Origin: Nibrella viscosa
GTDB lineage: Bacteria > Bacteroidota > Bacteroidia > Cytophagales > Spirosomataceae
Reading direction: 5' to 3'
NCBI RefSeq assembly: GCF_039541875.1
Contig: NZ_BAABHB010000003.1
Location: 62,001-126,000, forward strand
DNA: 64,000 nt
In this document: positions 23,792 through 32,902 of the stretch, in pieces
Layout: each line of letters starts with the position of its first letter
How positions within the stretch are numbered: position 1 is the stretch's first letter
Position numbers and translations under genes: made by a program
Notes under the pieces: model-generated
Database searches by the model: none
What the model was told of the DNA's origin: nothing
What the model saw: only the letters and a program-made list of their open reading frames with translations

Positions 23792-24883
23792 TTACTTAAC
23801 GAGCATGATGTCGTCGAAGTAGAACGTTTCGTCCTGCTTATCGGGGCCTTTGATCCGGAAGGCCATCTGCGTCAGCTTCTTGCCGGGAACCCAGAAATCA
23901 ATGTCCGACAGCTTCAGCTTAAAGAACGTCCAGGTATTGGCTTTGACATCAATCCGGTTCTTCTCGTTGTAATCCCCATACCCGCCTTTGCCGGCATCGG
24001 TAGTCAGGTACAGCGAGTAATCGGCAGATGCGCCTTTGATCCAGCCGGTGATATAGGTATAATCGGCTGAATACGTAAGCGGAGCGCCCCAGTTGGTAAA
24101 GGCAAGCAGGTGCCAGTTGCCCTTCTGGAAGGTTTTGCCGACCGAAGCGGTACCGGTCTTAAACTCCTTCGTGGAGATAGCACCGGCATTACCCCAGGAC
24201 CCGTCTCCGTAACCTGTACCATACACATCGGTAAAGATCTGGTGTGCTTTGGCCGCATTAATGAACTCCTGTCGGGTCCGCATGGTGCCGGTGCCGTTGG
24301 TTATGCTCAGCACACCCCGCTCCAGCGTCGTAGCCGGCATCTTCAGCACCAGTTGCCGCTTGTCTTTGGAGACAATGGTTACGGCATCGGAAATCTTCTT
24401 TACCGTATCCGTTACTGCAACCTTCGTTACATCGTCCAGGTTATTACCGGTCAGCGTTACCAGGGTGCCTTCCCGGAAAATAAAGTCAGATGCGTCGGCA
24501 ATGGTCGGGTAGGCCAGTACGCGAAAGGGTACCGACACCGACTTACCGGCGCTGTTGGTAAACGTTACCTTCTGAACACCGCCGACCGCTTCGGTCGGTA
24601 CCCGGAAGATCAGCGCGTTGTCGGTATTCAGCGTAGGCTGGAAACCGGCCGGTACGTTCTGCTTCTCGAAAACAATGGTCCGGATGTCGCCCAGACCACT
24701 GCCCTGTAGGGTGACAACCGCGTTGCCGGCGGCCGAGTCGGGGAAAATCTTGCTTACTTCCAGATTGCCGGGGCTGATCTGCGGCCGGCCGTCGGTATCT
24801 TCCACGCAGGAACTTAACTGAGCGCCCATCGCCACGGTCAGAAGCGATAAGGCTGCCAGTTTGGTGAGTGTATGTAGTTTCAT
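23792..24883 (-). CDS. Surface glycan-binding lipoprotein with IPT/TIG domains (SGBP-B type)
   Basis: A 363-aa lipoprotein: the signal ends at LSSC (C26). Two IPT/TIG immunoglobulin-like domains follow: PGNLEVSKIFPDSAAGNAVV to FRVLAYP, then FIFREGTLVTLTGNNLDDVT. A C-terminal ~150-residue glycan-binding domain ends in DETFYFDDIMLVK. This is the layout of SGBP-B proteins of xyloglucan and mannan loci, which help SusC/SusD capture polysaccharide on the outer membrane. It follows SusD after 86 bp that contain a perfect hairpin. Confidence 0.9.
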   Translation of the reverse strand: MKLHTLTKLAALSLLTVAMGAQLSSCVEDTDGRPQISPGNLEVSKIFPDSAAGNAVVTLQGSGLGDIRTIVFEKQNVPAGFQPTLNTDNALIFRVPTEAVGGVQKVTFTNSAGKSVSVPFRVLAYPTIADASDFIFREGTLVTLTGNNLDDVTKVAVTDTVKKISDAVTIVSKDKRQLVLKMPATTLERGVLSITNGTGTMRTRQEFINAAKAHQIFTDVYGTGYGDGSWGNAGAISTKEFKTGTASVGKTFQKGNWHLLAFTNWGAPLTYSADYTYITGWIKGASADYSLYLTTDAGKGGYGDYNEKNRIDVKANTWTFFKLKLSDIDFWVPGKKLTQMAFRIKGPDKQDETFYFDDIMLVK

Positions 24884-24908
24884 GAGTCTATAAGGACATT
24901 AGATTCCC

Positions 24909-24955
24909 GACGTTAGACAGTGGACTTTTTTGTCCGAAGTCCACTGTCTAACGTC
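24909..24955 (-). terminator. Hairpin between SusD and SGBP genes
   Basis: Perfect 19-bp arms (24909-24927, 24937-24955; core TTAGACAGTGGACTT) with a 9-base loop, directly after the SusD stop. Either a leaky terminator or an mRNA 3'-end stabiliser that would keep SusC/SusD transcript above the enzyme genes. Confidence 0.7.
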
Positions 24956-24969
24956 CGGTGGTCTTTAGA

Positions 24970-26538
24970 TTATTTGTAATACGGAACGGGTTCTTTGCCT
25001 AACTCTGGGTCCTGGATGATTTCGCCGGCCGGGATGGGCAGGTACATCTTGTCTTCGGTGAAGTTGGTGATGTACTCCGGATTCTGGGCCGTACCCCGGT
25101 TCTGCTTCTCGATAATGGCTTTGGCTTTAGCAAAACCCTGGCGCTGCACATCGTACCAATAGTCGCCCTCGAAGGCAAACTCAACCCGGCGCTCGTGCAG
25201 AATGTCGTCTTTGGTGATGGAGGTCTTCGGCGTCAGGCCCGCCCGAATGCGTACTTTGTTGAACGCTTCGAGCGCACTCGCATCCGACGTAGAGGCATTG
25301 TCTGCCAGCACGGCTTCGGCATAGATCAGCAGAATATCGGCGTAGCGCAGCAGCACCACGTTGTTGCCTGAGTTCTGCCCCAGCACCGGCTCACCACCGA
25401 AGCTCTTGCCCGGACCGGCAAAATACTTGGCGATGTTGGCGCGGGTCGGACTCAGTTGCCCACCGTCGGCGGCTGGTTGCAGGGTATCGTATTTATATCC
25501 GTTGGCCATGAAAGTGTTGTACTTCGGCGCGTTAACCCGCTGCGGTTTCCAGTTCGGGTTGGTCCAGCCCTGCTCCATAACGGACCACTTCCGGCGCAGG
25601 TCGCCAAACTCGTATTCTTTCAGGATCGAAATCGACGGCACGTACATCTCCCAGGCATCGGCTTCGGCCGTTCGCAGGTTGCCCGGTCCACGGTCCGGGT
25701 TTTTGATGTTACCCGTTCCCCAGGGGTCCTGCGAAAACTGGTGCTGGATCGAGAAGAGCGACTCCACGTTGTTGTTCAGGCTCGCCTTGGTGAACATGCC
25801 GTTGTAATCGCTCACCAGGCTGTATTTGCCCGACTGGATCACTTCCAGCGCTTTGGCTTTGGCGTTGGCGTAATCCTTCTGATACAGGTACAGCTTCGCC
25901 ATCATCCCCTTGGCGGAGTACTTAGTTACCCGACCTGGTACATCCGACTCCGGCAGACCGGCCTCGGCTTTTTTCAGGTCTTCAAGGGCAAACCGCAGCA
26001 CATCTTTCTGGATGTAACGCGGAATGTTGAAGTTACCCGACAGCGCTGTCTCGCCCGGATCGGTGATGATCGGAGCCGCTCCCCAGGTGCGGGCGATGTA
26101 GAAATACACCGTACCCCGGATGAAGCGAGCTTCGGCAATGGCCGGGTCCAGGTAGGCGGCACCACCACCGGCGGCTTTCTTTTCTTCAAATGTTTTGATC
26201 ATCACATTGGCGTAGCCGATGATCTTGTAAAACGCACCCCAGGCGGCACCGATGCGGTCGGAGGCCGACGATACCGTAAATTTCAGATATTCGACGTCGG
26301 TATAGGTAAACATGTTACCACCCATTACGTCGCCGATGGCATCCTGGGCGCGGCTCTCATAGTTCCGCCAGGGCAGGCCACTGTACAGCGTACTGGTGGC
26401 GCCCCGTACTTCTTCGGCATTGTTGTAATAGTTACCCGTTGTGGTGCCCGAGAGCGACGGCCGCTCAATAAAGCTCTCTTTGCAGGAGGCCAGCATGACC
26501 GCCGAAAGAGCCAGGGCGTATATGGTTTTTTTGCTCAT
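24970..26538 (-). CDS. SusD/RagB-family outer-membrane glycan-binding lipoprotein
   Basis: About 522 aa from the ATG at 26538 (an ATG six codons earlier is possible). Signal peptide with lipobox at VMLASC. The SusD fold is shown by TPR-like helices (RFIRGTVYFYIARTWGAAPI, ITDPG; GMMAKLYLYQKDYANAKAKA) and the C-terminal block RYADILLIYAEAVL, RIRAGLT and ERRVEFAFEGDYWYDVQRQG, ending in YLPIPAGEIIQDP. It acts as the lid on the SusC transporter, binding polysaccharide at the surface. It lies 26 bp behind SusC. Confidence 0.96.
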   Translation of the reverse strand: MSKKTIYALALSAVMLASCKESFIERPSLSGTTTGNYYNNAEEVRGATSTLYSGLPWRNYESRAQDAIGDVMGGNMFTYTDVEYLKFTVSSASDRIGAAWGAFYKIIGYANVMIKTFEEKKAAGGGAAYLDPAIAEARFIRGTVYFYIARTWGAAPIITDPGETALSGNFNIPRYIQKDVLRFALEDLKKAEAGLPESDVPGRVTKYSAKGMMAKLYLYQKDYANAKAKALEVIQSGKYSLVSDYNGMFTKASLNNNVESLFSIQHQFSQDPWGTGNIKNPDRGPGNLRTAEADAWEMYVPSISILKEYEFGDLRRKWSVMEQGWTNPNWKPQRVNAPKYNTFMANGYKYDTLQPAADGGQLSPTRANIAKYFAGPGKSFGGEPVLGQNSGNNVVLLRYADILLIYAEAVLADNASTSDASALEAFNKVRIRAGLTPKTSITKDDILHERRVEFAFEGDYWYDVQRQGFAKAKAIIEKQNRGTAQNPEYITNFTEDKMYLPIPAGEIIQDPELGKEPVPYYK

Positions 26539-26564
26539 GATCAATTTCTGATTCACTCGTTGGA

Positions 26565-29500
26565 TTAGAATTGCAGGTTCGCGCCTACGGTAAACGTACG
26601 TGGGTTCGGGTAGTGGCCCATGTCCACGTTCATCAGTTTGATGCTGTTGTTAAAGGCACCGATTTCCGGATCGTAGCCTGAGTACTTCGTAAAGGTCTTC
26701 AGGTTCTGAATGGAACCGTACACCCGCAGGCTGCCGATACGGGCTTTGCTCAGGATGGCGGTCGGTACGCGGTAGCCCAGCGTGATATTCTGGATACGGG
26801 CGTACGAGGCATCTTCTATGTAGCGGTCAGACATGGCCGTGTTGTTCCGGTTGGTGGCCGTAAAGCGCGGCAGGCTGCCCTCGATGTTGGTTTCGGTGTA
26901 GCGGTCCATCACACTCCGCAGTTGGTTCGACCAGGCGTTGCTTAGTCCTTCCAGCTGCCAGCGCAGGAAGTTGAACGCCCTGGCACCCTGACTACCCTGG
27001 AAGAACAGGCTGAAATCGAAGTTCCGGTAGTTGAGGTTGTTGGTCAGACCCCAGCTAAACTGCGGCAGCGGGCTGCCGATGAAGGTCATATCCTGCGCGT
27101 CGATCTTACCGTCGCCGTTGATGTCTTTGAAGCGGATGTCACCCAGCCAGGTTTCATTCTGGTTCACTTTGTAACCGAACTGCGGCAGTGCTTTTGCCAG
27201 GTCTTCCTGCGTACGGTACAGGCCATCCGTAACCAGTCCCCAGAACGAACCGACCGGGTTGCCGGGAGTGGTGTGCGTAATCAGGTAGTTGTTGTAGTAC
27301 ACTTTACCATCCAGCGCCGAGGCTGCACTGGCCGCCCGGTCGTAGGTGTTCTTAAAGTGCGTAAACACGACGTTGGTTTTCCAGGTCAGGTCACCATTTT
27401 TGATATTGACGGTGTTGATGCCCAGGTCAATACCAGTGTTGGTCATCTGGCCGGCGTTGCCCAGCGGGGCTTTTAAATCATCCCACTGATCACCGACCCC
27501 AATCAGGTTCGGGCCGGTCAGGAAGATGATCATGTCCGACGTTACCTTCTTGTACACGTCGATGGTGGCGTCGATACGGCCGTTCAGGAAGCCCAGGTCA
27601 ACACCGGCGTTGGTGGTTTTTACAGACTCCCACTTCAGGTTCGGGTTTGGAATTCCGTTGATCATGTTCGATGAACCGAAACCAACCGGGCCGGAGAAGA
27701 ACTGTACCGCACCCACATAGGCCGGGTTTGGCGCTCCGCCCGGGAAGTTCTGGTTGCCCACGGCACCGTAACCGGCCCGTACCTTCAGGTAGCTGACTAC
27801 GTTCTGGAAAGCGCCTTTTGCAAATTCTTCGTTGGTAACCGTCCAGCCCACCGACACACCGGGGAAATAACCCCAGCGGTTGTTGGGACCGAAGTTGGAT
27901 GAACCGTCGGCCCGGTAGCTGGCCGATACCGAGTAACGATCGGCGTAGGTATAGTTGGCCCGTGCGAAGTACGACTCCATTGCCCATTGGCCTTTACCGC
28001 CGTTCAGGCCCCAGGTTTTCTGGTCGGAGTTACCGGTGTTCAGGTCAAAAATGTTGGCCTGCAGGTCTACTTTCGTACCCGAGATGGCCTGCCAGTATGA
28101 GTTCTGCGCCTGGTGGCCCAGCGTTGCCTGGAAGCTGTGCTTGTTGACATATTTGTTGTAGGTCAGGTAGTTTGTCAGCGACCAGTAGTAGCTGTCAGAC
28201 CGGGAGTCGATCAGTTTGCTCCGGAACGAGGTGCCTCCCACATTACCGGCCTTCTGAAAAGCCGTATTGTTGTTCTGACCCAGCGAGTACGACAGTTCGT
28301 TGCGCAGCGACAGACCCTTCAGGAACTCCAGTTCCAGGTAGGCGCTACCAAATACGTTGTTGGTCGTTTTGTTGTTGCCCCGGTACTGGCTGTTACCAAC
28401 CAGGTTGGCGTTGCTGTACTGCACACCACCCACGGTTTCGCCACCACCCCAGGAGCCATCGAGGTTCTTTACCGGCACCAGCGGACTGGTTACCGCACCC
28501 CACCAGATGGTACTCTCGGCGGCATCGGCCAGCGTTACGTTCTGGATACTGCGCGATACGTTGGCGCTCAGCCCTACTTTAGCCCAGCTCTTCAACTGGT
28601 TATCCAGGCTGAAGCGGGTCGAATACCGCTTGAAGTCGGAACCCAGCAGAATACCCTTGTTGTCGAAGTAGTTCAGCGACAGGTAGTAGGTCGTTTTGTC
28701 TTTACCGCCCTGGAAGCTCAACTGGTGGTTCTGGATCTTTCCGCGCTGGAACATCGCGTCCTGCCAGTCGGTACCCCGGCCCAGCAGCGACGGGTCTCTG
28801 AACTCAGCCGCCGGCACCTGGCCAATCAGCGGCATTACCTGGTTCTGGTACTGCGCAAATTCCCGCAGATCCATCAGGTCCAGCTTCTTCGCTACTTCCG
28901 AAACGCCGTAATAGGTTTCGTAGTTGATCTTGCCTTCGCCGGCTTTTCCTTTTTTGGTGGTGATCAGAATCACCCCGTTGGCCGCCTGCGAGCCGTAGAT
29001 CGCCTGCGCCGAGGCATCTTTCAAGACGTCGATCGACTCGATGTCGTTCGGGTTCAGCATGGCCATCACACTGTTGCCGGTCTGACCATCGCTACCGCCC
29101 AGTCCGGCAAAACCGGTATTGCTGGAGGTGTTACCGCCCACGAACGGCACACCGTCGATCACGAACAGCGGATCGTTGCTGTTGATGGAGGTCACCCCGC
29201 GTACTTTTACCGATACGCCACCACCCGGCTGACCACCGTTGCTGGTGACCGTTACCCCGGCCGCCTTCCCCTGCAGCATCTGGTCGATACCGGCTACGGG
29301 CAGGTCCTTTAGTTCGGTCCCTTTCAGGGTCGTGATAGACGACGTAACATCAGAGCGCTTGGCGGTACCGTAACCGATCACCACCACTTCGTCCAGCGAC
29401 TGATCGCCGGTCTGGAGCGTAATCACGAATTCGGTGCGGGAGCCGATCTCGACCTCCTGCGTTTTCATCCCGATGAAGGAGACGACCAGCGTTTTGGCAC

Positions 29501-29795
29501 CGGCGGGTACGTTCAGGGTAAAGCGTCCGTCTACGTCGGTGGTGGTACCAATCTGTGTGCCTTTTACGGCTACGGCGGCACCCGGCAGGCCTTCGCCTTT
29601 TTCGTCGCGAACCACGCCCTTCACCACCTGCTTTACGTCGGCGGGTCGGCGGGTACCACTAATCTGAGCCGTTTTCAGGGCGGTCAGAGCCGTTCTGGTG
29701 TGCCCCGGATTTGTTCTGGTAAGCATTCGGTCCTTCGCCGAGACGCTGATCCAGCAGCTCATGATCAGGAAGCCCGAAATTACATGTTTTATCAT
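26565..29795 (-). CDS. SusC/RagA-family TonB-linked outer-membrane transporter
   Basis: A 1076-aa protein of full family length. After the signal peptide comes a carboxypeptidase-regulatory-like domain (~60-135; GVVRDEKGEGLPGAAVAVKG), then the TonB box region (SLDEVVVIGYGTAKRSDVTS). The plug domain has GKAAGVTVTSNGGQPGGGVS and VLKDASAQAIYGSQAANGVI, and a beta-barrel follows to the C-terminal aromatic residue. It imports oligosaccharides released from the locus substrate into the periplasm, powered by TonB. A 266-bp region separates it from the sensor kinase gene and should contain its own promoter. Confidence 0.97.
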   Translation of the reverse strand: MIKHVISGFLIMSCWISVSAKDRMLTRTNPGHTRTALTALKTAQISGTRRPADVKQVVKGVVRDEKGEGLPGAAVAVKGTQIGTTTDVDGRFTLNVPAGAKTLVVSFIGMKTQEVEIGSRTEFVITLQTGDQSLDEVVVIGYGTAKRSDVTSSITTLKGTELKDLPVAGIDQMLQGKAAGVTVTSNGGQPGGGVSVKVRGVTSINSNDPLFVIDGVPFVGGNTSSNTGFAGLGGSDGQTGNSVMAMLNPNDIESIDVLKDASAQAIYGSQAANGVILITTKKGKAGEGKINYETYYGVSEVAKKLDLMDLREFAQYQNQVMPLIGQVPAAEFRDPSLLGRGTDWQDAMFQRGKIQNHQLSFQGGKDKTTYYLSLNYFDNKGILLGSDFKRYSTRFSLDNQLKSWAKVGLSANVSRSIQNVTLADAAESTIWWGAVTSPLVPVKNLDGSWGGGETVGGVQYSNANLVGNSQYRGNNKTTNNVFGSAYLELEFLKGLSLRNELSYSLGQNNNTAFQKAGNVGGTSFRSKLIDSRSDSYYWSLTNYLTYNKYVNKHSFQATLGHQAQNSYWQAISGTKVDLQANIFDLNTGNSDQKTWGLNGGKGQWAMESYFARANYTYADRYSVSASYRADGSSNFGPNNRWGYFPGVSVGWTVTNEEFAKGAFQNVVSYLKVRAGYGAVGNQNFPGGAPNPAYVGAVQFFSGPVGFGSSNMINGIPNPNLKWESVKTTNAGVDLGFLNGRIDATIDVYKKVTSDMIIFLTGPNLIGVGDQWDDLKAPLGNAGQMTNTGIDLGINTVNIKNGDLTWKTNVVFTHFKNTYDRAASAASALDGKVYYNNYLITHTTPGNPVGSFWGLVTDGLYRTQEDLAKALPQFGYKVNQNETWLGDIRFKDINGDGKIDAQDMTFIGSPLPQFSWGLTNNLNYRNFDFSLFFQGSQGARAFNFLRWQLEGLSNAWSNQLRSVMDRYTETNIEGSLPRFTATNRNNTAMSDRYIEDASYARIQNITLGYRVPTAILSKARIGSLRVYGSIQNLKTFTKYSGYDPEIGAFNNSIKLMNVDMGHYPNPRTFTVGANLQF

Positions 29796-30061
29796 CTTTG
29801 AGTAGGGTGAAAAAATTAGGTTTTAATCAGGTATACAGGACGTGTTTGGTGGTAATAAGCAGGTGAAAACGCTCTCCGAAGACACAAACCGATAGCGACT
29901 CACCGGAAGGCTATATCCGGGAGTGATTGGCTTAACAGCGGGTCAGCAGGAGAAAAGAGTTCTGTGAGCGAACGCGTACTCCGGAAATAAATCAGGTTAT
30001 TTCAGGAGGACAGTACCGGCACATGGGTAAACATTTATTGGGTTTGTGGTTCATAAACGGT

Positions 30062-31846
30062 TTAAACTAAAGCAGGTTGAGGGTTCAGGATTAGCTTTCG
30101 CATCGGTATTGAAATCATCACCGACGTGCCTTTGCCGGGTTCGCTATGCCACTCGACATGACCACCGAGGTAGTCTATACGCGAGTTGATATTGGCGATG
30201 CCGTTGCCTTTGGAGGGCAGGGTGTCGAAGTCGCCACCCCGGCCATCATCATCCACGCTGATGAGTACGGCTTCTTCGTTGGTCATGATCTGTACCGTAA
30301 TGGCTTCGGCCTGCGCGTGTTTGAGTGCATTATTCAGCAGTTCCTGTACCACGCGGTAAATCATCACCGAGGCTTCGTCGCTCAGGGCAGGCACTTCGCC
30401 GTAATGTTCAAGGGTCAGCTTGGTCTGATTGACCAGGTTCAGCTTCTGCACGAGATCTTCAAGCGCCGGAATCAGCCCGAACATCGACAGGGCGTAGGGT
30501 CGCAGGTCGTTGGAAATCAACCGGGTTTCTTTGCAGGCTTCGTCCAGGAACTGGTTCAGGGGGTCTTTCACCGACCGGGGTAACAACTCCTGATGGGCTT
30601 CAACGAACAGTTTGATGCGCGACAACTGGATACCCAGGCCGTCGTGCAGGTCACGGGCAATGCGGCTGCGCTCGCTTTCCTGGCCCTCGATCATGGCCTG
30701 GAGGGATTTGGTCTCCAGCTCCCGGATCTGCTGCTGGGCAATCACGGCCTGCTGGTGGGCAATAAGTTTCTGCTGCCGGCGGAGAAAAAACAGCGCGATT
30801 ACGCCCAGGATGCTGATAACAAGACCGGCTACGAGCATTGAATTAAGTACATGCTGATGCCGACTCTGCTCTTCGGCCAGTTGCTTCTCAACCGCCAGCG
30901 TTTTAATCTGGGTATCCAGCTCCTGTAAGCGGATGCTTTTGGTCTGCTCCGACGAGTACAGTTCATTGGTGAGGTCCAGCGTCCTGAGCAAAGCAGCGTA
31001 GGCGTTTTTATAGTCGCCCATGTGCGAGTAGCTATCGGCCGTGTGCCGCGACAGTTCTTTCAGCAAACCCGTATTGCCTTCGGCTTTGGCGAGCTGGTAA
31101 CTTTGCTGATAATTCCGGATGGCTTCAGTCGGCCGGTCCTTAAACTGCTCAACCAGTCCCAGGTAGAAGTAGTTGAGGGCAATCAGCCAGGAAACATTCA
31201 CCTGGCGGGACAATACCAGACTTTTCTGCGCGAAATACCGGGCAGAATCCGGTTGTTTGTTCCGGTTATAGGTATTGGCCAGCAGGTTCTGCGCATACGC
31301 CTGAAAATAGGGCTGCGTATGCTGTGTACTTAAGCGTTCTATTTCCCGAAGCTGGGTAATCAGGGTGTGAGCCACCGGCTCTTTTCGCTGCTCCAGATTG
31401 GCCAGACCGAGCCGGGTTTCGAGAACCTTGGGCATGTTGTTGACCCGGTTGAAGTACTGCAGCGCCCGTTGCAGATACTGGCGGGCGTAGGGTTGCATAA
31501 AGGCATCCTGCGAATAGTAGTCGCCGATGATGATGTGCAGGTTATAATACCCCAGCGAATCGCCCAGCATATGGTAATAGTTCAGCCCGCTGGAGTAAGC
31601 ATCCAGCGTGTGCTTGTTATACCCATACTGTTTCTGGTACAGTTCCCCCAACTGCTCGTAGGCTTTTGCGGCTGCTCCGTGCTTTTTGTCCTGCACCAGT
31701 TGGCTGATCTGCTTCTTCAGAAGCGCAACAGACGAAGAATCCGGCGTAGCCTGTACCGCCAGGCACCCGCTGCTCAACCAAATGAACAGCGTTACCAGAC
31801 AAACGTTTCGGGACAGAGATACAACGGGCATAGGGTTAAGCAACAA
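30062..31846 (-). CDS. TPR-containing sensor histidine kinase of the PUL two-component system
   Basis: A 594-aa kinase: signal peptide, periplasmic TPR repeats (~55-300), one membrane segment (~336-355, LVAGLVISILGVIALFFL), coiled coil, then HisKA_3 (RSRIARDLHDGLGIQLSRIK, phosphoacceptor H401) and HATPase (LNNALKHAQAEAITV, SVDDDGRGGDFD, GNGIANINSR). The gene for its likely partner regulator lies 28 bp upstream on the same strand. Together they precede SusC, so this pair probably turns the locus on. It resembles the orphan kinase at 2730-4907 in layout. Confidence 0.93.
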   Translation of the reverse strand: MLLNPMPVVSLSRNVCLVTLFIWLSSGCLAVQATPDSSSVALLKKQISQLVQDKKHGAAAKAYEQLGELYQKQYGYNKHTLDAYSSGLNYYHMLGDSLGYYNLHIIIGDYYSQDAFMQPYARQYLQRALQYFNRVNNMPKVLETRLGLANLEQRKEPVAHTLITQLREIERLSTQHTQPYFQAYAQNLLANTYNRNKQPDSARYFAQKSLVLSRQVNVSWLIALNYFYLGLVEQFKDRPTEAIRNYQQSYQLAKAEGNTGLLKELSRHTADSYSHMGDYKNAYAALLRTLDLTNELYSSEQTKSIRLQELDTQIKTLAVEKQLAEEQSRHQHVLNSMLVAGLVISILGVIALFFLRRQQKLIAHQQAVIAQQQIRELETKSLQAMIEGQESERSRIARDLHDGLGIQLSRIKLFVEAHQELLPRSVKDPLNQFLDEACKETRLISNDLRPYALSMFGLIPALEDLVQKLNLVNQTKLTLEHYGEVPALSDEASVMIYRVVQELLNNALKHAQAEAITVQIMTNEEAVLISVDDDGRGGDFDTLPSKGNGIANINSRIDYLGGHVEWHSEPGKGTSVMISIPMRKLILNPQPALV

Positions 31847-31874
31847 CGGCTATAAACGTCTATATAGGTTTGGT

Positions 31875-32522
31875 TTAGTCAATACACTGCATTTGCATGG
31901 CAGTCTTGATCAGCAGGGCCGTATTAGGAACCCCAAATTTCATAAGCAGGCTACTGCGGTGAAACTCAACGGCCTTGACGCTGACAAACAACTGAGCCGC
32001 CATCTGCTGGGTGGTCAGACCCTGGGCAATCAGGGCCAGCACTTCCGATTCGCGGGGGGTCAGGTTCGGTCTCAGGCCAACGCCCGATGCCGGCTTCTTT
32101 GGCTTTGGCTCGTCGTTCAGCAGGATGTTGGTAATCGTTTCGTTGAAATACTGCCTCTCCTGGTACACGGCCTGAATGGCCTGCAACAACTCTACCTTCG
32201 TGGTGTTCTTCAACAGGTATCCTTTCGCCCCTTTCTTCACCACCCGTTTAATCAGACTGGCGTCGTCGTGCATGGTGAGGGCAATCACCTTCGTCTGCGG
32301 ATAGGTGCGGGTAATATGCTCACAAAGCGTAAGGCCATCATCAATCTGCGGGAACGAAATATCCAGCAACACCACATCGATGGGCGTACGATTCAACTGG
32401 GTCATTACTGATTGAGCATCATAACAACGCTCTGCCACTTCCACTGCCGACGAGCCCGAAATAAGGGACTCAATGCCTTCCACAAACACATTATGGTCGT
32501 CGGCGATCAACACTCGTATCAT
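31875..32522 (-). CDS. NarL/LuxR-type response regulator of the PUL
   Basis: A 215-aa regulator. The receiver domain has the acidic pair (IADDHN), phosphoacceptor D54 (VVLLDISFP), the switch threonine (IALTMHDD) and the conserved lysine (GYLLKNT). The LuxR-type HTH spans ~148-205 (LTPRESEVLALIAQGLTTQQ, MAAQLFVSVKAVEFHRSSLL). First gene of the kinase-SusCD-enzyme series on this strand. PULs are more often run by hybrid two-component, SusR or ECF sigma/anti-sigma systems, so a classical TPR-kinase/NarL pair is a less usual choice. Confidence 0.94.
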   Translation of the reverse strand: MIRVLIADDHNVFVEGIESLISGSSAVEVAERCYDAQSVMTQLNRTPIDVVLLDISFPQIDDGLTLCEHITRTYPQTKVIALTMHDDASLIKRVVKKGAKGYLLKNTTKVELLQAIQAVYQERQYFNETITNILLNDEPKPKKPASGVGLRPNLTPRESEVLALIAQGLTTQQMAAQLFVSVKAVEFHRSSLLMKFGVPNTALLIKTAMQMQCID

Positions 32523-32902
32523 GTACTCAGGTATAGTTGCCAGGGTTATTGGTGATAAAGAACGCGGTTAAATAAGGTATCTAGCAATGGTTTTTGTCGT
32601 GGATGGTGTTGGACTGGTGCCGACTTTTATAAAACTCTGTCTGTAAATTGAATATTGTTTAGCAAAAATAGGACTGATGTGCCCCCTTCGGAATAGTGAA
32701 AACCCCACCCGGTTGAAATTTAGGGTTTTCCCTAACTACCATCGGCTTCGTGTTGTTAACCTGTCTACCCTGCGTCCGGCCGTATCATTAGTATACAAAA
32801 TAGCTATACTAGAAGACGAAATAGTTCCATGGCTGATTAAGTTCCGTAGCCGCCAAAAAAGCAGGAGCAATTAACCTGCCCTATATAGAAGGAAGACAAT
32901 TG
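32523..32902. other. Intergenic region upstream of the PUL regulator
   Basis: 380 bp between the response regulator start and the stop of the DUF4143 ATPase gene. AT-rich around 32640-32660 and 32780-32830. It should hold the regulator promoter. I see no convincing gene, repeat or clear consensus pair. Confidence 0.5.

Noticed and set aside
28113..29312. Antisense open frame of about 400 codons opposite SusC
   Set aside because: SusC is certain on the minus strand and the antisense product has no family features.
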